NCBI GenBank assembly: GCA_963738025.1
Contig: CAVTWA010000011.1
Location: 558,001-622,000 of the forward strand
Direction of reading: 5' to 3'
DNA from: 20CM-2-55-15 sp963738025
Lineage (GTDB): Bacteria > Acidobacteriota > Terriglobia > 20CM-2-55-15
DNA: 64,000 nucleotides
The notes under the pieces are model-generated. The model was not told the DNA's origin and made no database searches. It saw only the letters and a program-made list of their open reading frames with translations. The stretch's first letter is position 1; each line of letters opens with the position of its first letter. The position numbers were made by a program, and so were the translations under genes. This document shows positions 51,987 to 59,606 of the stretch, one piece after another.

Positions 51987-52059
51987 TGGGCGGTGTAGGG
52001 CTCGAACCTACGACCTTTCGGGTGTAAACCGAATGCTCTTCCAATTGAGCTAACCGCCC
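51987..52059 (-). tRNA. tRNA-Val (UAC)
   Basis: A complete 73-nt cloverleaf on the minus strand: acceptor 'GGGCGGT' pairs with 'ACCGCCC', D arm 'GCTCAATTGGAAGAGC', anticodon stem TTCGG/CCGAA with loop 'TTTACAC' (anticodon UAC), and T arm 'GTAGGTTCGAGCCCTAC'. CCA is not encoded. It decodes GUA and likely GUG. Its 3' half is repeated at 49260-49303. Confidence 0.95.
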
Positions 52060-52168
52060 GAAGTTAAAGAAATAATGTTATTTGCACACTATCCAGGGAG
52101 AGTCGCCCGTGTCGGTTTCGACCGATTGTAGTGGAAACTGCAGTACGCCTCTCCAATTTCACGGCTTG

Positions 52169-52408
52169 TTAATTTACCACAACTTGTTCGGTTGTCTGCG
52201 CGTCATGGTTCTGTGAATCCAGGAGCGTTACCGGAATTGTCACGATCGATTCAAGAGTCGTCCTTTTCGCCTCAGTGCGAATGCGGGCGTATCGGGAAAG
52301 CATTCGCCGGGAAACATGTCCGGCAATCCCCATGATTGTCTCATCCCCTGCACCGGACTCGACCAGCTTCGTAATCAATGTATGGCGTTTATGCCGCTAG
52401 CGGCATAA
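52169..52408 (-). pseudogene. C-terminal remnant of a tyrosine recombinase
   Basis: The minus strand encodes 'HKRHTLITKLVESGAGDETI' and 'MGIAGHVSRRMLSRYARIR', the RHxxxT, HxxxR and catalytic Tyr-containing end of phage-type integrases. There is no start and the N-terminal half is missing. The homology ends at the palindrome 52384-52413. It lies about 110 bp from tRNA-Val, as expected for an element that used the tRNA as its target. Confidence 0.78.
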
Positions 52409-52413
52409 ACGCC
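52384..52413. repeat. Perfect 30-bp palindrome at an inversion junction
   Basis: 'GGCGTTTATGCCGCT' is followed directly by its reverse complement. Left of it the integrase remnant is on the minus strand; right of it another integrase remnant is on the plus strand. It looks like a fusion or end-joining point. Confidence 0.85.
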
Positions 52414-52424
52414 ACACTTTCGCG

Positions 52425-52785
52425 GTGCGGCCCCTGGAGCGATTACTCAGCGGCATGTCGGCCCGCACGCACACGGTCGCGTCCTATCGCGATACGTTTC
52501 GTCTACTTTTGCCTTATGCGGCTCAGGCCGTATCGCGGCCCCTTCATCAACTGAGACTTGAGGACCTGGACGCTGATCGGATACTGGCATTCCTGGGATG
52601 GCTCGAACAGGAGCGAGGCGTGACTGCCAGAAGTAGGAATCAGGAGGCTGTCGGCAATCAAGTCATTCTTTCGTCACGTCGGATTTAAGCTGCCCGATCG
52701 CGCCAAAATAACTCAACGAGTCTTATGCATCGCGGTCAAGCGGCATCAAAAGGGAGTCGTAAACTTTCTCACCCCTGACGACGGC
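52425..52785 (+). pseudogene. N-terminal/central remnant of a tyrosine recombinase, frameshifted
   Basis: The first frame reads 'THTVASYRDTFRLLLPYAAQ' and 'LEDLDADRILAFLGWLEQER', the SAM-like core-binding domain of XerC/D-type integrases. After a shift near 52645 a second frame continues 'IKSFFRHVGFKLPDRAKITQ' and 'KRHQKGVVNFLTPDD', the linker into the catalytic domain. The catalytic part is gone. The C-terminal piece on the opposite strand at 52169-52408 may come from the same or a sister integrase. Confidence 0.8.
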
Positions 52786-52796
52786 TTTCGCGGCCT

Positions 52797-52965
52797 GCCG
52801 AACGCTTCGATTCCGATCTATTCATCTACGAACTGAAGATCGACGGTTTCCGCGCTCTCGCCCACATCCAGAACGGCAAGGGCGAACTGATTTCACGATA
52901 CGGAAACGTCTTCCGAGGATTCGCGGAGGTTGCCACATGGGTCGCCGAACATCACCCACCTTTTA
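52797..52965 (+). pseudogene. LigD-type ATP-dependent DNA ligase fragment
   Basis: It encodes 'FDSDLFIYELKIDGFRALAH' and 'IQNGKGELISRYGNVFRGFA', the adenylation motif KxDGxR of NHEJ-type ligase domains and the strand after it. The sequence breaks off near 52965. Neither Ku nor polymerase/nuclease domains are present. Confidence 0.8.
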
Positions 52966-52976
52966 GCACCTCCGTT

Positions 52977-53028
52977 CGATTGACAAACGTCTATATATCC
53001 GCGTCGATTGACGAACGTTTATATCGAA
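52977..53028. repeat. Two 28-bp-spaced direct repeats (operator-like)
   Basis: 'CGATTGACAAACGTCTATAT' at 52977 and 'CGATTGACGAACGTTTATAT' at 53005 differ at two positions. They precede a small helix-turn-helix gene by about 150 bp and could be protein-binding sites or the ends of a lost element. Confidence 0.5.
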
Positions 53029-53169
53029 AGCATAACGGTCGTGCGCCGTATCCCTTCCCCAAATGTCGTCCTGCGGATACGGTGGCGCCCCGCCTGACGG
53101 GTTATTTAAGCAAGAAGCTTGCGCCCGCAGGCGGGCATTATCGAGCTGCAACCGCCTAAGGAGGGGCAA

Positions 53170-53385
53170 ATGCCACGGCGTCAAGGAAGACATCTTTCAA
53201 CGGAGACAATTGAAAAAATCAAAGCACTTTTAGCCGCCACGGATCTGTCGATAGCGGCAATAGCGGAGCGCATCGATTGTTCAAAATCGGCAGTAGCCTC
53301 TACCAACAGCAAATATCGAATTCGGGCTTATGGCAAAAACAGAAGCCGGTGGACGGTTAATAAGGATTTACCTCACAAATCCTAA
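53170..53385 (+). CDS. Small helix-turn-helix protein
   Basis: A 71-residue basic protein. 'STETIEKIKALLAATDLSIA' then 'AIAERIDCSKSAVASTNSKY' forms a clear HTH like those of resolvase or transposase N-termini. The rest is Lys/Arg-rich. 'TAAGGAGGGGCAA' before the ATG is an unusually strong ribosome site. It may be a small repressor, perhaps binding the direct repeats at 52977-53028, or the retained N-terminus of a transposase. It is located in the mobile-element remnant zone. Confidence 0.6.
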   Translation: MPRRQGRHLSTETIEKIKALLAATDLSIAAIAERIDCSKSAVASTNSKYRIRAYGKNRSRWTVNKDLPHKS

Positions 53386-53501
53386 CACGTGAGTTTGCCC
53401 TGCGGGTTAGCGCGGATCGGCTTCATTTTCCGGGATCGCGGTTATACGTCCAAGTGAATCGATTCGAAAACCGGCTCAATTGCACCAGAACGAAGTGACA
53501 G

Positions 53502-54197
53502 CTAAGGAACGATCACGATATCACCACTTTTCAGCTCAACATTGCTATTGGGGCTCTTGCCTTCCAGGAATTGCTTGTAATTGAAAAGTAGACGTTCAGT
53601 TTCTCCTCGTCCCTTCCGACGAACAATTATGATTTGATCGGTCTTCGCCGTTTCCGCAAAACCGCCGGCACGAGCCAGAATCTCAATTAAGGTCAATGGA
53701 CGTCCGAGAGAGTAGGCGCCCGGGCGAGCTACCGCTCCCATCAGGTGAACCTCCTGGCTGTGAATTTCTGCGGGTTTTACTGATACCACTGGCTGCTCAT
53801 AAAACCGGTCCAGTTTGGATTTAAGAATATCTCTGAGTTTCTCTAGGGTCAGTCCGCTTGCCTGGACATCACCGAGCAAAGTCACGCTAATTTTGCCATC
53901 AGATCGTACGACTACTCGTTGTGTCATATCCGGTTCATGCCACACATTGATCTCCAGCACATCTTCGGGACCAATGAGAAAATCCTCTGACAAACTTGCA
54001 TCTAGAGTTGTTCCCGAAGATTGAGCGGTTGAAGCCGTGCCTCCAGGCTGCTGTTGTTTCTGCTCAGGTTTGGTCTGTACTGACGCAGCCGTTGATAGTG
54101 CCTTATTTGGTGAAACCTGCGAGATAGCAGTCGAACAAACAAAAAACACGCCACACAGAGCAAACAAAATCCGCCGCACAAAACCCTCACTTTCCAT
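53502..54197 (-). CDS. Polysaccharide export protein (Wza/SLBB type)
   Basis: A 231-residue exported protein. A signal peptide (about 1-27) and a Gln/Ser-rich linker precede the Poly_export domain ('FLIGPEDVLEINVWHEPDMT', 'QRVVVRSDGKISVTLLGDVQ') and one SLBB domain ('EVHLMGAVARPGAYSLGRPL'). It forms or gates an outer-membrane channel for capsule or exopolysaccharide. Only one SLBB domain is present, shorter than full Wza. No synthesis cluster is adjacent. A GTG or further ATG upstream is possible; 54197 is chosen because the signal peptide starts there. Confidence 0.85.
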   Translation of the reverse strand: MESEGFVRRILFALCGVFFVCSTAISQVSPNKALSTAASVQTKPEQKQQQPGGTASTAQSSGTTLDASLSEDFLIGPEDVLEINVWHEPDMTQRVVVRSDGKISVTLLGDVQASGLTLEKLRDILKSKLDRFYEQPVVSVKPAEIHSQEVHLMGAVARPGAYSLGRPLTLIEILARAGGFAETAKTDQIIIVRRKGRGETERLLFNYKQFLEGKSPNSNVELKSGDIVIVP

Positions 54198-54287
54198 CGC
54201 TTCAATGCCTACAACTGACGTGAGAATAGGCAATCAACTCCGGCACAGCAAACAATTTGTTCCGAGTCTCCACCTTCGGCCTTCTCT

Positions 54288-54611
54288 TCACCCCTGCCTC
54301 CTCACCCCGGTAGCCTTTCTACCCTCGCGCAAAGATATAAACCGCGAGTGCCTCCGGAATTCCACCAGGCTGTCTGCAGTGCTTAAATAACCGCCGTACA
54401 TGGTGCCGCTCAGATTCATTCGTTCGATCTGGCCCGGGGCGATGCACAGCCAGCCGGTCCCCGTCAGGCGTCCACTTACGAGCTTGCCCTCCCGGCGACC
54501 TCCGCCATGGATGCCGCCAGGACTCCCCGGAGAAAACCATATGTATAGCGGTATTAAGCCGCCAACAGCAAACAGGATCCACTTCGTCAGATAACCACCC
54601 AGACGCAGCAT
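54288..54611 (-). CDS. Hypothetical protein with N-terminal membrane helix
   Basis: A 107-residue protein with one hydrophobic helix (about 10-28, 'KWILFAVGGLIPLYIWF') and a Gly/Arg-rich remainder. I see no known domain, and the C-terminal third is compositionally odd. It may be a genuine small membrane protein or a chance frame. It lies between the export protein and a secreted protein on the other strand. Confidence 0.4.
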   Translation of the reverse strand: MLRLGGYLTKWILFAVGGLIPLYIWFSPGSPGGIHGGGRREGKLVSGRLTGTGWLCIAPGQIERMNLSGTMYGGYLSTADSLVEFRRHSRFISLREGRKATGVRRQG

Positions 54612-54715
54612 GCGTTGAATATATTCCGCTCCACTTCAGGTGGCCATTGGCGCAGCGTTAGTGAACGCGTTCGGGCGAAATCGCAAAAGCCCATCATTGG
54701 TGGTAATCTGCTTAT

Positions 54716-55027
54716 ATGTTGAAGGCCGGTTGTATCGTCTTACTCTTGCTTGGCACGGCCGACGCCCAGTCCGTTCGACCTTCTGCTACGGCGGATCAGA
54801 CAAGCTCTTCTGTCGCCTCATTAAAACCGGCGGCGACAGCCGTTTGCGCAGTCCCGCTTCTGAAGGTAAAGGCCCCGGACAATCACCAATTCCCCATCGC
54901 ACAAGCAAAGCAGCCCTCTTCCGCCGGCGATAAAATGCTGGTCAAGGCACCCGCACCAGCATGTGCAACCAAACCTGCTGCAACCGTTCCCGTCGTCAAA
55001 CCGCCGGCATCGTCAACTGCCAGGTAG
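54716..55027 (+). CDS. Small secreted Ala/Pro/Ser-rich protein
   Basis: A 103-residue protein with a signal peptide (1-18, 'LKAGCIVLLLLGTADAQ') and a low-complexity mature part rich in Ala, Pro, Lys and Ser, with two Cys ('AATAVCAVPLL', 'APAPACATKP'). There are no known domains. It may be a periplasmic linker or cell-wall-associated peptide. It is transcribed towards a nucleotidyltransferase gene but with about 90 bp between them. Confidence 0.5.
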   Translation: MLKAGCIVLLLLGTADAQSVRPSATADQTSSSVASLKPAATAVCAVPLLKVKAPDNHQFPIAQAKQPSSAGDKMLVKAPAPACATKPAATVPVVKPPASSTAR

Positions 55028-55033
55028 TTCATC

Positions 55034-55123
55034 GTGGGCCACGATCTTTCTCAGGCCCTCGAACAGCAAAAGGTTCTACAGTCCCGTCTCAAGTACTTAA
55101 CCTGGACCGATCGCGTTGTCTGA
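55034..55123 (+). CDS. Possible 29-residue peptide upstream of the nucleotidyltransferase
   Basis: A GTG-started frame, 'GHDLSQALEQQKVLQSRLKY' with the tail 'LTWTDRVV', ends in a TGA overlapping the TTG start region of the nucleotidyltransferase gene. Such short frames often precede AbiEii-like enzymes as coupled partners, but this could also be the truncated N-terminus of a longer antitoxin. Weakly supported. Confidence 0.3.
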   Translation: MGHDLSQALEQQKVLQSRLKYLTWTDRVV

Positions 55124-55688
55124 ACTGGACAATGCTCTGGTCACCTTGAGTTCCTGGCTGAACGAGCAGCACATTCGCCACATGGTGATCGGCGGCTTTG
55201 CCGTGGCGATCTGGGGCGAGCCGCGCTTTACCAGGGATTTGAATGTTACGGTTTCTGCGGCGCCCGACCGGCTCTCTGAAGTTATTGATGCGGTGTGTTC
55301 GACTTTTGCAGTGCTGGCCGGAAACCCAACGAAATTCGTTACAGAAACCCGAGTCCTGCCGATCATGGTGAATTCCACGCCTGTCTATTTGATATTCGCA
55401 GCGCTTCCCTATGAGGAAGACGCGATATCGCGGTCACATCCAATTCAGCTGAAGGGCGGAACGGTTCCGATTTGCTCCCCCGAAGATCTGATCCTGCACA
55501 AAATCGTCTCACCTCATTCACGGGATCACGAAGACATCGAGAGTGTTTTCCAGTACCGGCACGCCGAACTGGATTACTCGTATCTGGATCCAAGGGTGGA
55601 GGAACTGGCAGACGCGCTCAGCGATCGAAACATGTTGGATTGGTACTTCAAGGTTCGACAACGCTGGACGAAGCCGATCGGTAAATGA
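55116..55688 (+). CDS. AbiEii/DUF6036-like nucleotidyltransferase
   Basis: A 190-residue protein of the MNT-like nucleotidyltransferase fold: 'HMVIGGFAVAIWGEPRFTRD' with the GG helix-start and the Thr-Arg-Asp site, then 'LPYEEDAISRSHPIQLKGG' and 'ICSPEDLILHKIVS'. AbiEii toxins transfer nucleotides to tRNA in toxin-antitoxin or phage-defence systems; stand-alone relatives may be antitoxins or have other targets. The usual second Asp of the catalytic pair (D-x-D) reads Asn in 'RDLNV', so activity is doubtful. The TTG start is the earliest available. Confidence 0.75.
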   Translation: MSELDNALVTLSSWLNEQHIRHMVIGGFAVAIWGEPRFTRDLNVTVSAAPDRLSEVIDAVCSTFAVLAGNPTKFVTETRVLPIMVNSTPVYLIFAALPYEEDAISRSHPIQLKGGTVPICSPEDLILHKIVSPHSRDHEDIESVFQYRHAELDYSYLDPRVEELADALSDRNMLDWYFKVRQRWTKPIGK

Positions 55689-55843
55689 TCGGCGTACGTG
55701 ATGTACCCCCTGCCTTTCTTGTGTAAATAACCGTAAACACAGGTAAACCAATTTCCCCTAAGTCGCGTCTGTAAGAATGTCGAAACTTTTATAACGCTGG
55801 TTCCGTAAAACCAGGTGAGACGCGAAAGGAAGGAATTAAAGAA

Positions 55844-56113
55844 ATGATGATGGCAACGGCAGTTCAATCCGATTCGATCTGGTTGCGCGCAACGAAATAT
55901 AACGTGTCCGCGCTGAACTCAAAATTGGCCGGCAGGGTGTCCGAGTTGAAGCATGCGCTCGAGGCGGGGCTGCCTGCTTATCCGGATACCAATCGCGGTG
56001 ATTTCTATGATGTCGAACTTCCGAACGGCTGGGCTTACATCCATGTGCGCGAGGACAAACATACCGTCTATTTGATTGCCTACTCGCCTCTGCGGACGGG
56101 AGCGCGGGCGTAA
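55844..56113 (+). CDS. Hypothetical small protein
   Basis: An 89-residue soluble protein with a helical N-terminus ('LRATKYNVSALNSKLAGRVS') and a beta C-terminus ('GDFYDVELPNGWAYIHVRED'). The family is not recognised. It has a strong 'GAAAGGAAGGA' ribosome site upstream. The final residues run into a family B-like hairpin (56102-56153), so the stop lies in the repeat and the true end may once have been different. Confidence 0.55.
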   Translation: MMMATAVQSDSIWLRATKYNVSALNSKLAGRVSELKHALEAGLPAYPDTNRGDFYDVELPNGWAYIHVREDKHTVYLIAYSPLRTGARA

Positions 56114-56153
56114 AGCCCGCGGCTACGCTCGCGTAGTCGCGGACTTCGAACGC
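56102..56153. repeat. Partial family B hairpin
   Basis: 'GCGGGCGTAAAGCCCGCGGC' and 'GTAGTCGCGGACTTC' recall the arms of family B. It carries the stop of the small upstream gene and lies just before the end of a frameshifted barrel gene on the other strand. Confidence 0.55.
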
Positions 56154-56158
56154 GCCTT

Positions 56159-56708
56159 CTACTGGGTCAAAGTGATCACGATTCCCACTTGAATATTGGT
56201 CCCACCCGTCCAGGTTGAATCTAGACTCGTCTGGAAATGGAAATTCATCCGGCTGACCTCGACTTTCCAGAACATCGAATCATTGATCGGGACATCGACG
56301 CCCGCGCCATATCGCGTCGCAAAGGAACTTTGTGCGCCATAACCGTACGCGGTGGAAGCGGTAAAGTATCCCACTCCGATACCTGCCAGAGCGTAAGGAG
56401 ACAACTTCGAAGCTCTGTACGTCGCTTTGCCGCCCATGAAGTCGGCAATCAGCGTCGAGCCCTGACCCACACCGTAAATACCCATGTAATTCTCGAACCC
56501 CAGCGTCTTCGTCAAATTGAAGCCGGTTGAGTTTGAAAAACCCGAGTGATGGGCGGATGCAGGGGCGCCCCGCTTCCAGAGTCGACAGGTCCGGAAAACT
56601 CAGATTCGCGTATCCCAGCGAGGTCTGGATTTTGGGATAGTCATCCTGAGCCAGGGCCGGAATGGCCAGCAGCAAGACGAAACATGCAACAACAATGGAC
56701 TTCACCAT
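56159..56708 (-). pseudogene. Outer-membrane barrel-like protein, frameshifted
   Basis: The ATG at 56708 ('AGAGGAGATTCC' upstream) opens a signal peptide and 'YPKIQTSLGYANLSFPDLST'. The frame then drifts into non-sense near 56570. One frame over, 'SGFSNSTGFNLTKTLGFENY' to 'NIQVGIVITLTQ' continues as a typical OmpA-like eight-stranded barrel. The total of 550 bp is one base more than a multiple of three, so one extra base lies in 'GCGGGGCGCCCC'. Inactivation or a sequencing error cannot be told apart from one genome. Confidence 0.75.
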
Positions 56709-57242
56709 GGAATCTCCTCTTTGCCCTCACGATGGTTCACTACACGTGCCAAGACAAACAAAAAATCGGAGAGCCGGTTTAAATACTTGGATCACTTTCG
56801 GGTGCACTTCGACCTTTTCAGACAGGGTCACGACCCGGCGCTCCGCGCGCCGGCAAACGGTTCGTGCCACATGAAGCATGGCCCCGCAATGTCCTCCACC
56901 CGCCAGGATGAATTGACGCAGCGGGGGCAATTCCGTTTCGAAACTATCGATTGCATTCTCCAGCGCGGTAATTCGCTCAGGCGGTAGCTGAAATTTCGCG
57001 CGGGATTGAACTTTAAAACCTGGGTCCGCAAGCTGAGCTCCGATCGAGAACAGATCCTTCTGAACTGCGGTGAGCATAGACAGAAGAGCCGGATCTTTCA
57101 AGAAAGATGCAGCGGCGCCAATAAACGCATGCAACTCATCGACTTCACCGTAGGTGTCCACACGATCGTCGTCCTTGCGCACTTGCGCGCCGTTAAAAAG
57201 GCGCGTATCGCCGCTGTCCCCGGTCTTCGTGTAGATCTTCAC
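56702..57242 (-). pseudogene. PduO-type cob(I)alamin adenosyltransferase, frameshifted near the end
   Basis: The protein starts 'KIYTKTGDSGDTRLFNG', the ATP-binding N-terminus of PduO/MMAB, and continues normally to 'RRAERRVVTLSEKVEVHPKV'. The frame then turns into 'IQVFKPALRFFVCLG' and stops at 56727. One frame over, the family tail 'YLNRLSDFLFVLARVVNHRE' reads on to a TGA at 56702 that overlaps the next ATG. The 541-bp span is one base too long, placing an extra base in 'ATCCAAGTAT'. The enzyme adenosylates cobalamin for mutase or dehydratase coenzymes. It overlaps def by 4 bp. Confidence 0.82.
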
Positions 57243-57793
57243 GCGTCCTGTTCCTGCTCTTCGTCGTCTTCCTTCGCATCCGGCAGCCAGTATTTCTGAA
57301 ACTCGGCAAGATGAGAAAGTGTCTTCAAGTCGGGCATCCGGTCCAGGTAAACCTTGCCCCTCAGATGATCGAATTCGTGCTGAATGACGCGCGCGAAGAA
57401 GCCCTCCGCGGTAATCTGAATTTTCCTGCCGTTACGGTCGAGCGCATCGACGCGCAGTTTACGGTAGCGGGGAACCCGTCCGCGGAAATCGGGAATACTG
57501 AGGCAGCCCTCCCAATCCTCGATCGGTTCTTCATCAAGCACCGTTACAGCCGGATTGACCAGGACGGTCATCGGAATTTCGCCGCGGGTACTGTGGCTCT
57601 CAATCACCGCCAGAGACAGCGACTCGTGTATCTGAGGCGCCGCAAGACCCACGCCGTAGTACTCGACCATGGTCTCCATCATGTTGTCGATCAGCGTCTG
57701 AATCGCAGGACTGGCAAGGACCTTGGGCGAAAGATGCTTCGATTCCATTCTCAGCACCGGATGGCCCAGGCGGCAAACCTTCAAAATGGACAT
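57239..57793 (-). CDS. def: Peptide deformylase
   Basis: A 184-residue peptide deformylase that removes the formyl group from nascent N-terminal Met. The three motifs are intact: 'GVGLAAPQI' (47-55), 'EGCLSIP' (Cys97, a metal ligand) and 'QHEFDH' (His139, Glu140, His143). The C-terminal acidic tail 'DEEQEQDA' is extra. It is coupled by a 4-bp overlap to the downstream PduO gene. The usual fmt partner is not next to it. Confidence 0.93.
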   Translation of the reverse strand: MSILKVCRLGHPVLRMESKHLSPKVLASPAIQTLIDNMMETMVEYYGVGLAAPQIHESLSLAVIESHSTRGEIPMTVLVNPAVTVLDEEPIEDWEGCLSIPDFRGRVPRYRKLRVDALDRNGRKIQITAEGFFARVIQHEFDHLRGKVYLDRMPDLKTLSHLAEFQKYWLPDAKEDDEEQEQDA

Positions 57794-57795
57794 GT

Positions 57796-58617
57796 TTATG
57801 AATGGGCTGTCTGAAAGAGCTTTTTGCTTCCCGGGTGTTTGAAGCCAGCACGCCGTATGTGGATGACTTCGGCGACGATGGCGACCGCAATTTCTTCCGG
57901 AAGGACGGCGCCGATGTCGAGTCCGATCGGCATATAAACGCGCTCCAGGCGTTCACGCGGGATCCCTTCACTTTCGAGCTGCTCGGCAATCGAACGGATT
58001 TTCCGCTTGCTGCCGATCATCCCGATGTATCGCGCATCGGTTTGAACCGCCCAGCGCAGGACATTTTGATCCTCCTGATGACCGCGGGTCACGATGATCA
58101 GATAGGTATTGTCGGTCGGAACGATGAGATCGAAAGCCTGCTCGAAGCTTTCCGAATAAATCATTTCGGCTTCTGGAAAGCGCTCGGCGTTCGCATAGAC
58201 CGGTCTGTTGTCCACGATCGTGGTGCGAAAACCCGCGATCGTGGCAATTTTGGAAACCTGGGTCGCAATGTGACCGGCGCCAAAGACGACCATTTTCGGT
58301 ATCGGCAGAATGGGTTCGACGAAAATTTCAACCTTCCCGCCGCAAATCAGACCGCTGTCGGCCATCGATTCGTCCGTCAGATCGAAACTCATCACCTTAG
58401 ATTTTTCGTCGCGCAAAACGTCCTGGGCAGCGCTCCAGACTTCGGCCTCAACGCATCCGCCTCCCACCGACCCCATGGTCGATCCGTCCTCGCGAATCAG
58501 CATCTTGGCCGACTGGAAGCTCGGCACCGAGCCGCGTATTTGAACGATTGTTGCCAGCGCGGCCTTGCGCCCGGCATGCCTTAACCGTTGGATTTCATCG
58601 AAGATATCAACTTCCAT
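57796..58617 (-). CDS. xdhC: XdhC-family molybdenum cofactor maturation protein
   Basis: A 273-residue XdhC/CoxI-type protein. It has the N-terminal 'GRKAALATIVQIRGSVPSFQ' and 'GSVGGGCVEAEVWSAAQDVL', the Rossmann-like 'VVFGAGHIATQVSKIA', and C-terminal 'RYIGMIGSKRKIRSI'. It binds molybdenum cofactor, helps its sulfuration and inserts it into xanthine-dehydrogenase-type enzymes. It sits divergently from a CoxM-like FAD subunit gene, with only 66 bp between. The large Mo and Fe-S subunits are not in the window. Confidence 0.88.
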   Translation of the reverse strand: MEVDIFDEIQRLRHAGRKAALATIVQIRGSVPSFQSAKMLIREDGSTMGSVGGGCVEAEVWSAAQDVLRDEKSKVMSFDLTDESMADSGLICGGKVEIFVEPILPIPKMVVFGAGHIATQVSKIATIAGFRTTIVDNRPVYANAERFPEAEMIYSESFEQAFDLIVPTDNTYLIIVTRGHQEDQNVLRWAVQTDARYIGMIGSKRKIRSIAEQLESEGIPRERLERVYMPIGLDIGAVLPEEIAVAIVAEVIHIRRAGFKHPGSKKLFQTAHS

Positions 58618-58683
58618 AAGCCGCTCAGTCTAACATATTTATTGACTTTGCTTGCATGCGTCCCATAGACTCCCTGTCTTTTT

Positions 58684-59511
58684 ATGTCGGCTATCCAGAC
58701 ACCAAAATCTGTTACTGAACTTCTTAAACTGATCGCCAAACACGGTAAAAAATCCGTGTTGGTGTCCGGTATCGATACCTCCGGGGATCGTGCCGCTGCC
58801 GGCAAGATCGTCATCGACTTAGCGGCCGTCGAGCCGCTGAACGAGATCGAAATCAAGAAGGACAAGATCACGATCGGCACCGGTATGAATCTGGGCCGCC
58901 TCGCCCGGGAAGCTTCCGGCGCCAACGGCCTGATCCGGCAAGCCGCTTCCATTGTGGCGAACCCACTGGTGCGGAACAAAGTCATCTTCCTCGACGCGCT
59001 CCAACCGGAGTCGCCATACTTCGATATCACGACGCCCCTGGTGCTTCTCGAAGCAAAGGTCAGGCTGCAAAGCCCCACAGGTAAGAGGGCGATGGCTGTC
59101 CGGGACTACCTGGAAACCGTGACTAAAGGCCTGAAAAAGGGAGAGATCCCCGTGGCTGTCGAGTTCTCGACTTTGCCGCCGGAGGAAAAGGTCGGCTTTT
59201 TCCGCGTCGCCCGGATGGGAGGCAAGGGCACCGTTTCCGCAGCAGTCCGCATGAAACTCGTGCGCAACGTCTGCGTTGCCCCGGAGATCGTCGTGTCGAG
59301 CCTGACGCTCATTCCCCTGCGGGCCAAGCTGGCGGAAAAGGAAATTGTGAACAAGCCCGCCAATGAGGGCTCCATCAAAAAAGCTTCCGAAATCGCCGCC
59401 GACGAGATCCTTTCCATGGCCGAAAAGGACAACGCCTATGAACGCACGCTGATTGAAATCACCGTTGCCAGGACGTTGCGGGGCATCATGGAAGGGTCGA
59501 TGGCCGTCTAG
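58684..59511 (+). CDS. FAD-binding subunit of a molybdopterin dehydrogenase (CoxM-like), divergent
   Basis: A 275-residue protein of the PCMH-type FAD fold. 'SVTELLKLIAKHGKKSVLVS' starts the FAD domain and 'ITIGTGMNLGRLAREASG' follows. 'IRQAASIVANPLVRNKVIFL' replaces the usual IR(N/H)xxTxGGN region. The C-terminal CO-dehydrogenase FAD domain is visible in 'GFFRVARMGGKGTVSAAVRM'. The AGGT and TIGGN phosphate loops are not conserved, so FAD may be bound weakly or not at all. It is alone, near xdhC. It may serve an enzyme encoded elsewhere. Confidence 0.7.
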   Translation: MSAIQTPKSVTELLKLIAKHGKKSVLVSGIDTSGDRAAAGKIVIDLAAVEPLNEIEIKKDKITIGTGMNLGRLAREASGANGLIRQAASIVANPLVRNKVIFLDALQPESPYFDITTPLVLLEAKVRLQSPTGKRAMAVRDYLETVTKGLKKGEIPVAVEFSTLPPEEKVGFFRVARMGGKGTVSAAVRMKLVRNVCVAPEIVVSSLTLIPLRAKLAEKEIVNKPANEGSIKKASEIAADEILSMAEKDNAYERTLIEITVARTLRGIMEGSMAV

Positions 59512-59522
59512 CTAGGGGATCG

Positions 59523-59596
59523 GATAAGCCACGAATTAAACGAATTTAACGAATTAATTTCGTTCAATTCGTTCAATTCGTTCAATTCGTGCTTAT
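59523..59596. repeat. Family A hairpin repeat (AT-rich form)
   Basis: 'ATAAGCCACGAATTAAACG' at the left is mirrored by 'CGTTCAATTCGTGCTTAT' at the right, with 'GAATTAATTTCGTTCAATTC' between. It separates two convergent genes and could terminate both. Confidence 0.85.
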
Positions 59597-59606
59597 TTTT
59601 CCCCAA

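Noticed and set aside
52760..52965. A functional DNA ligase
   Set aside because: Only about 55 codons around motif I remain; the OB-fold and all other ligase motifs are missing.
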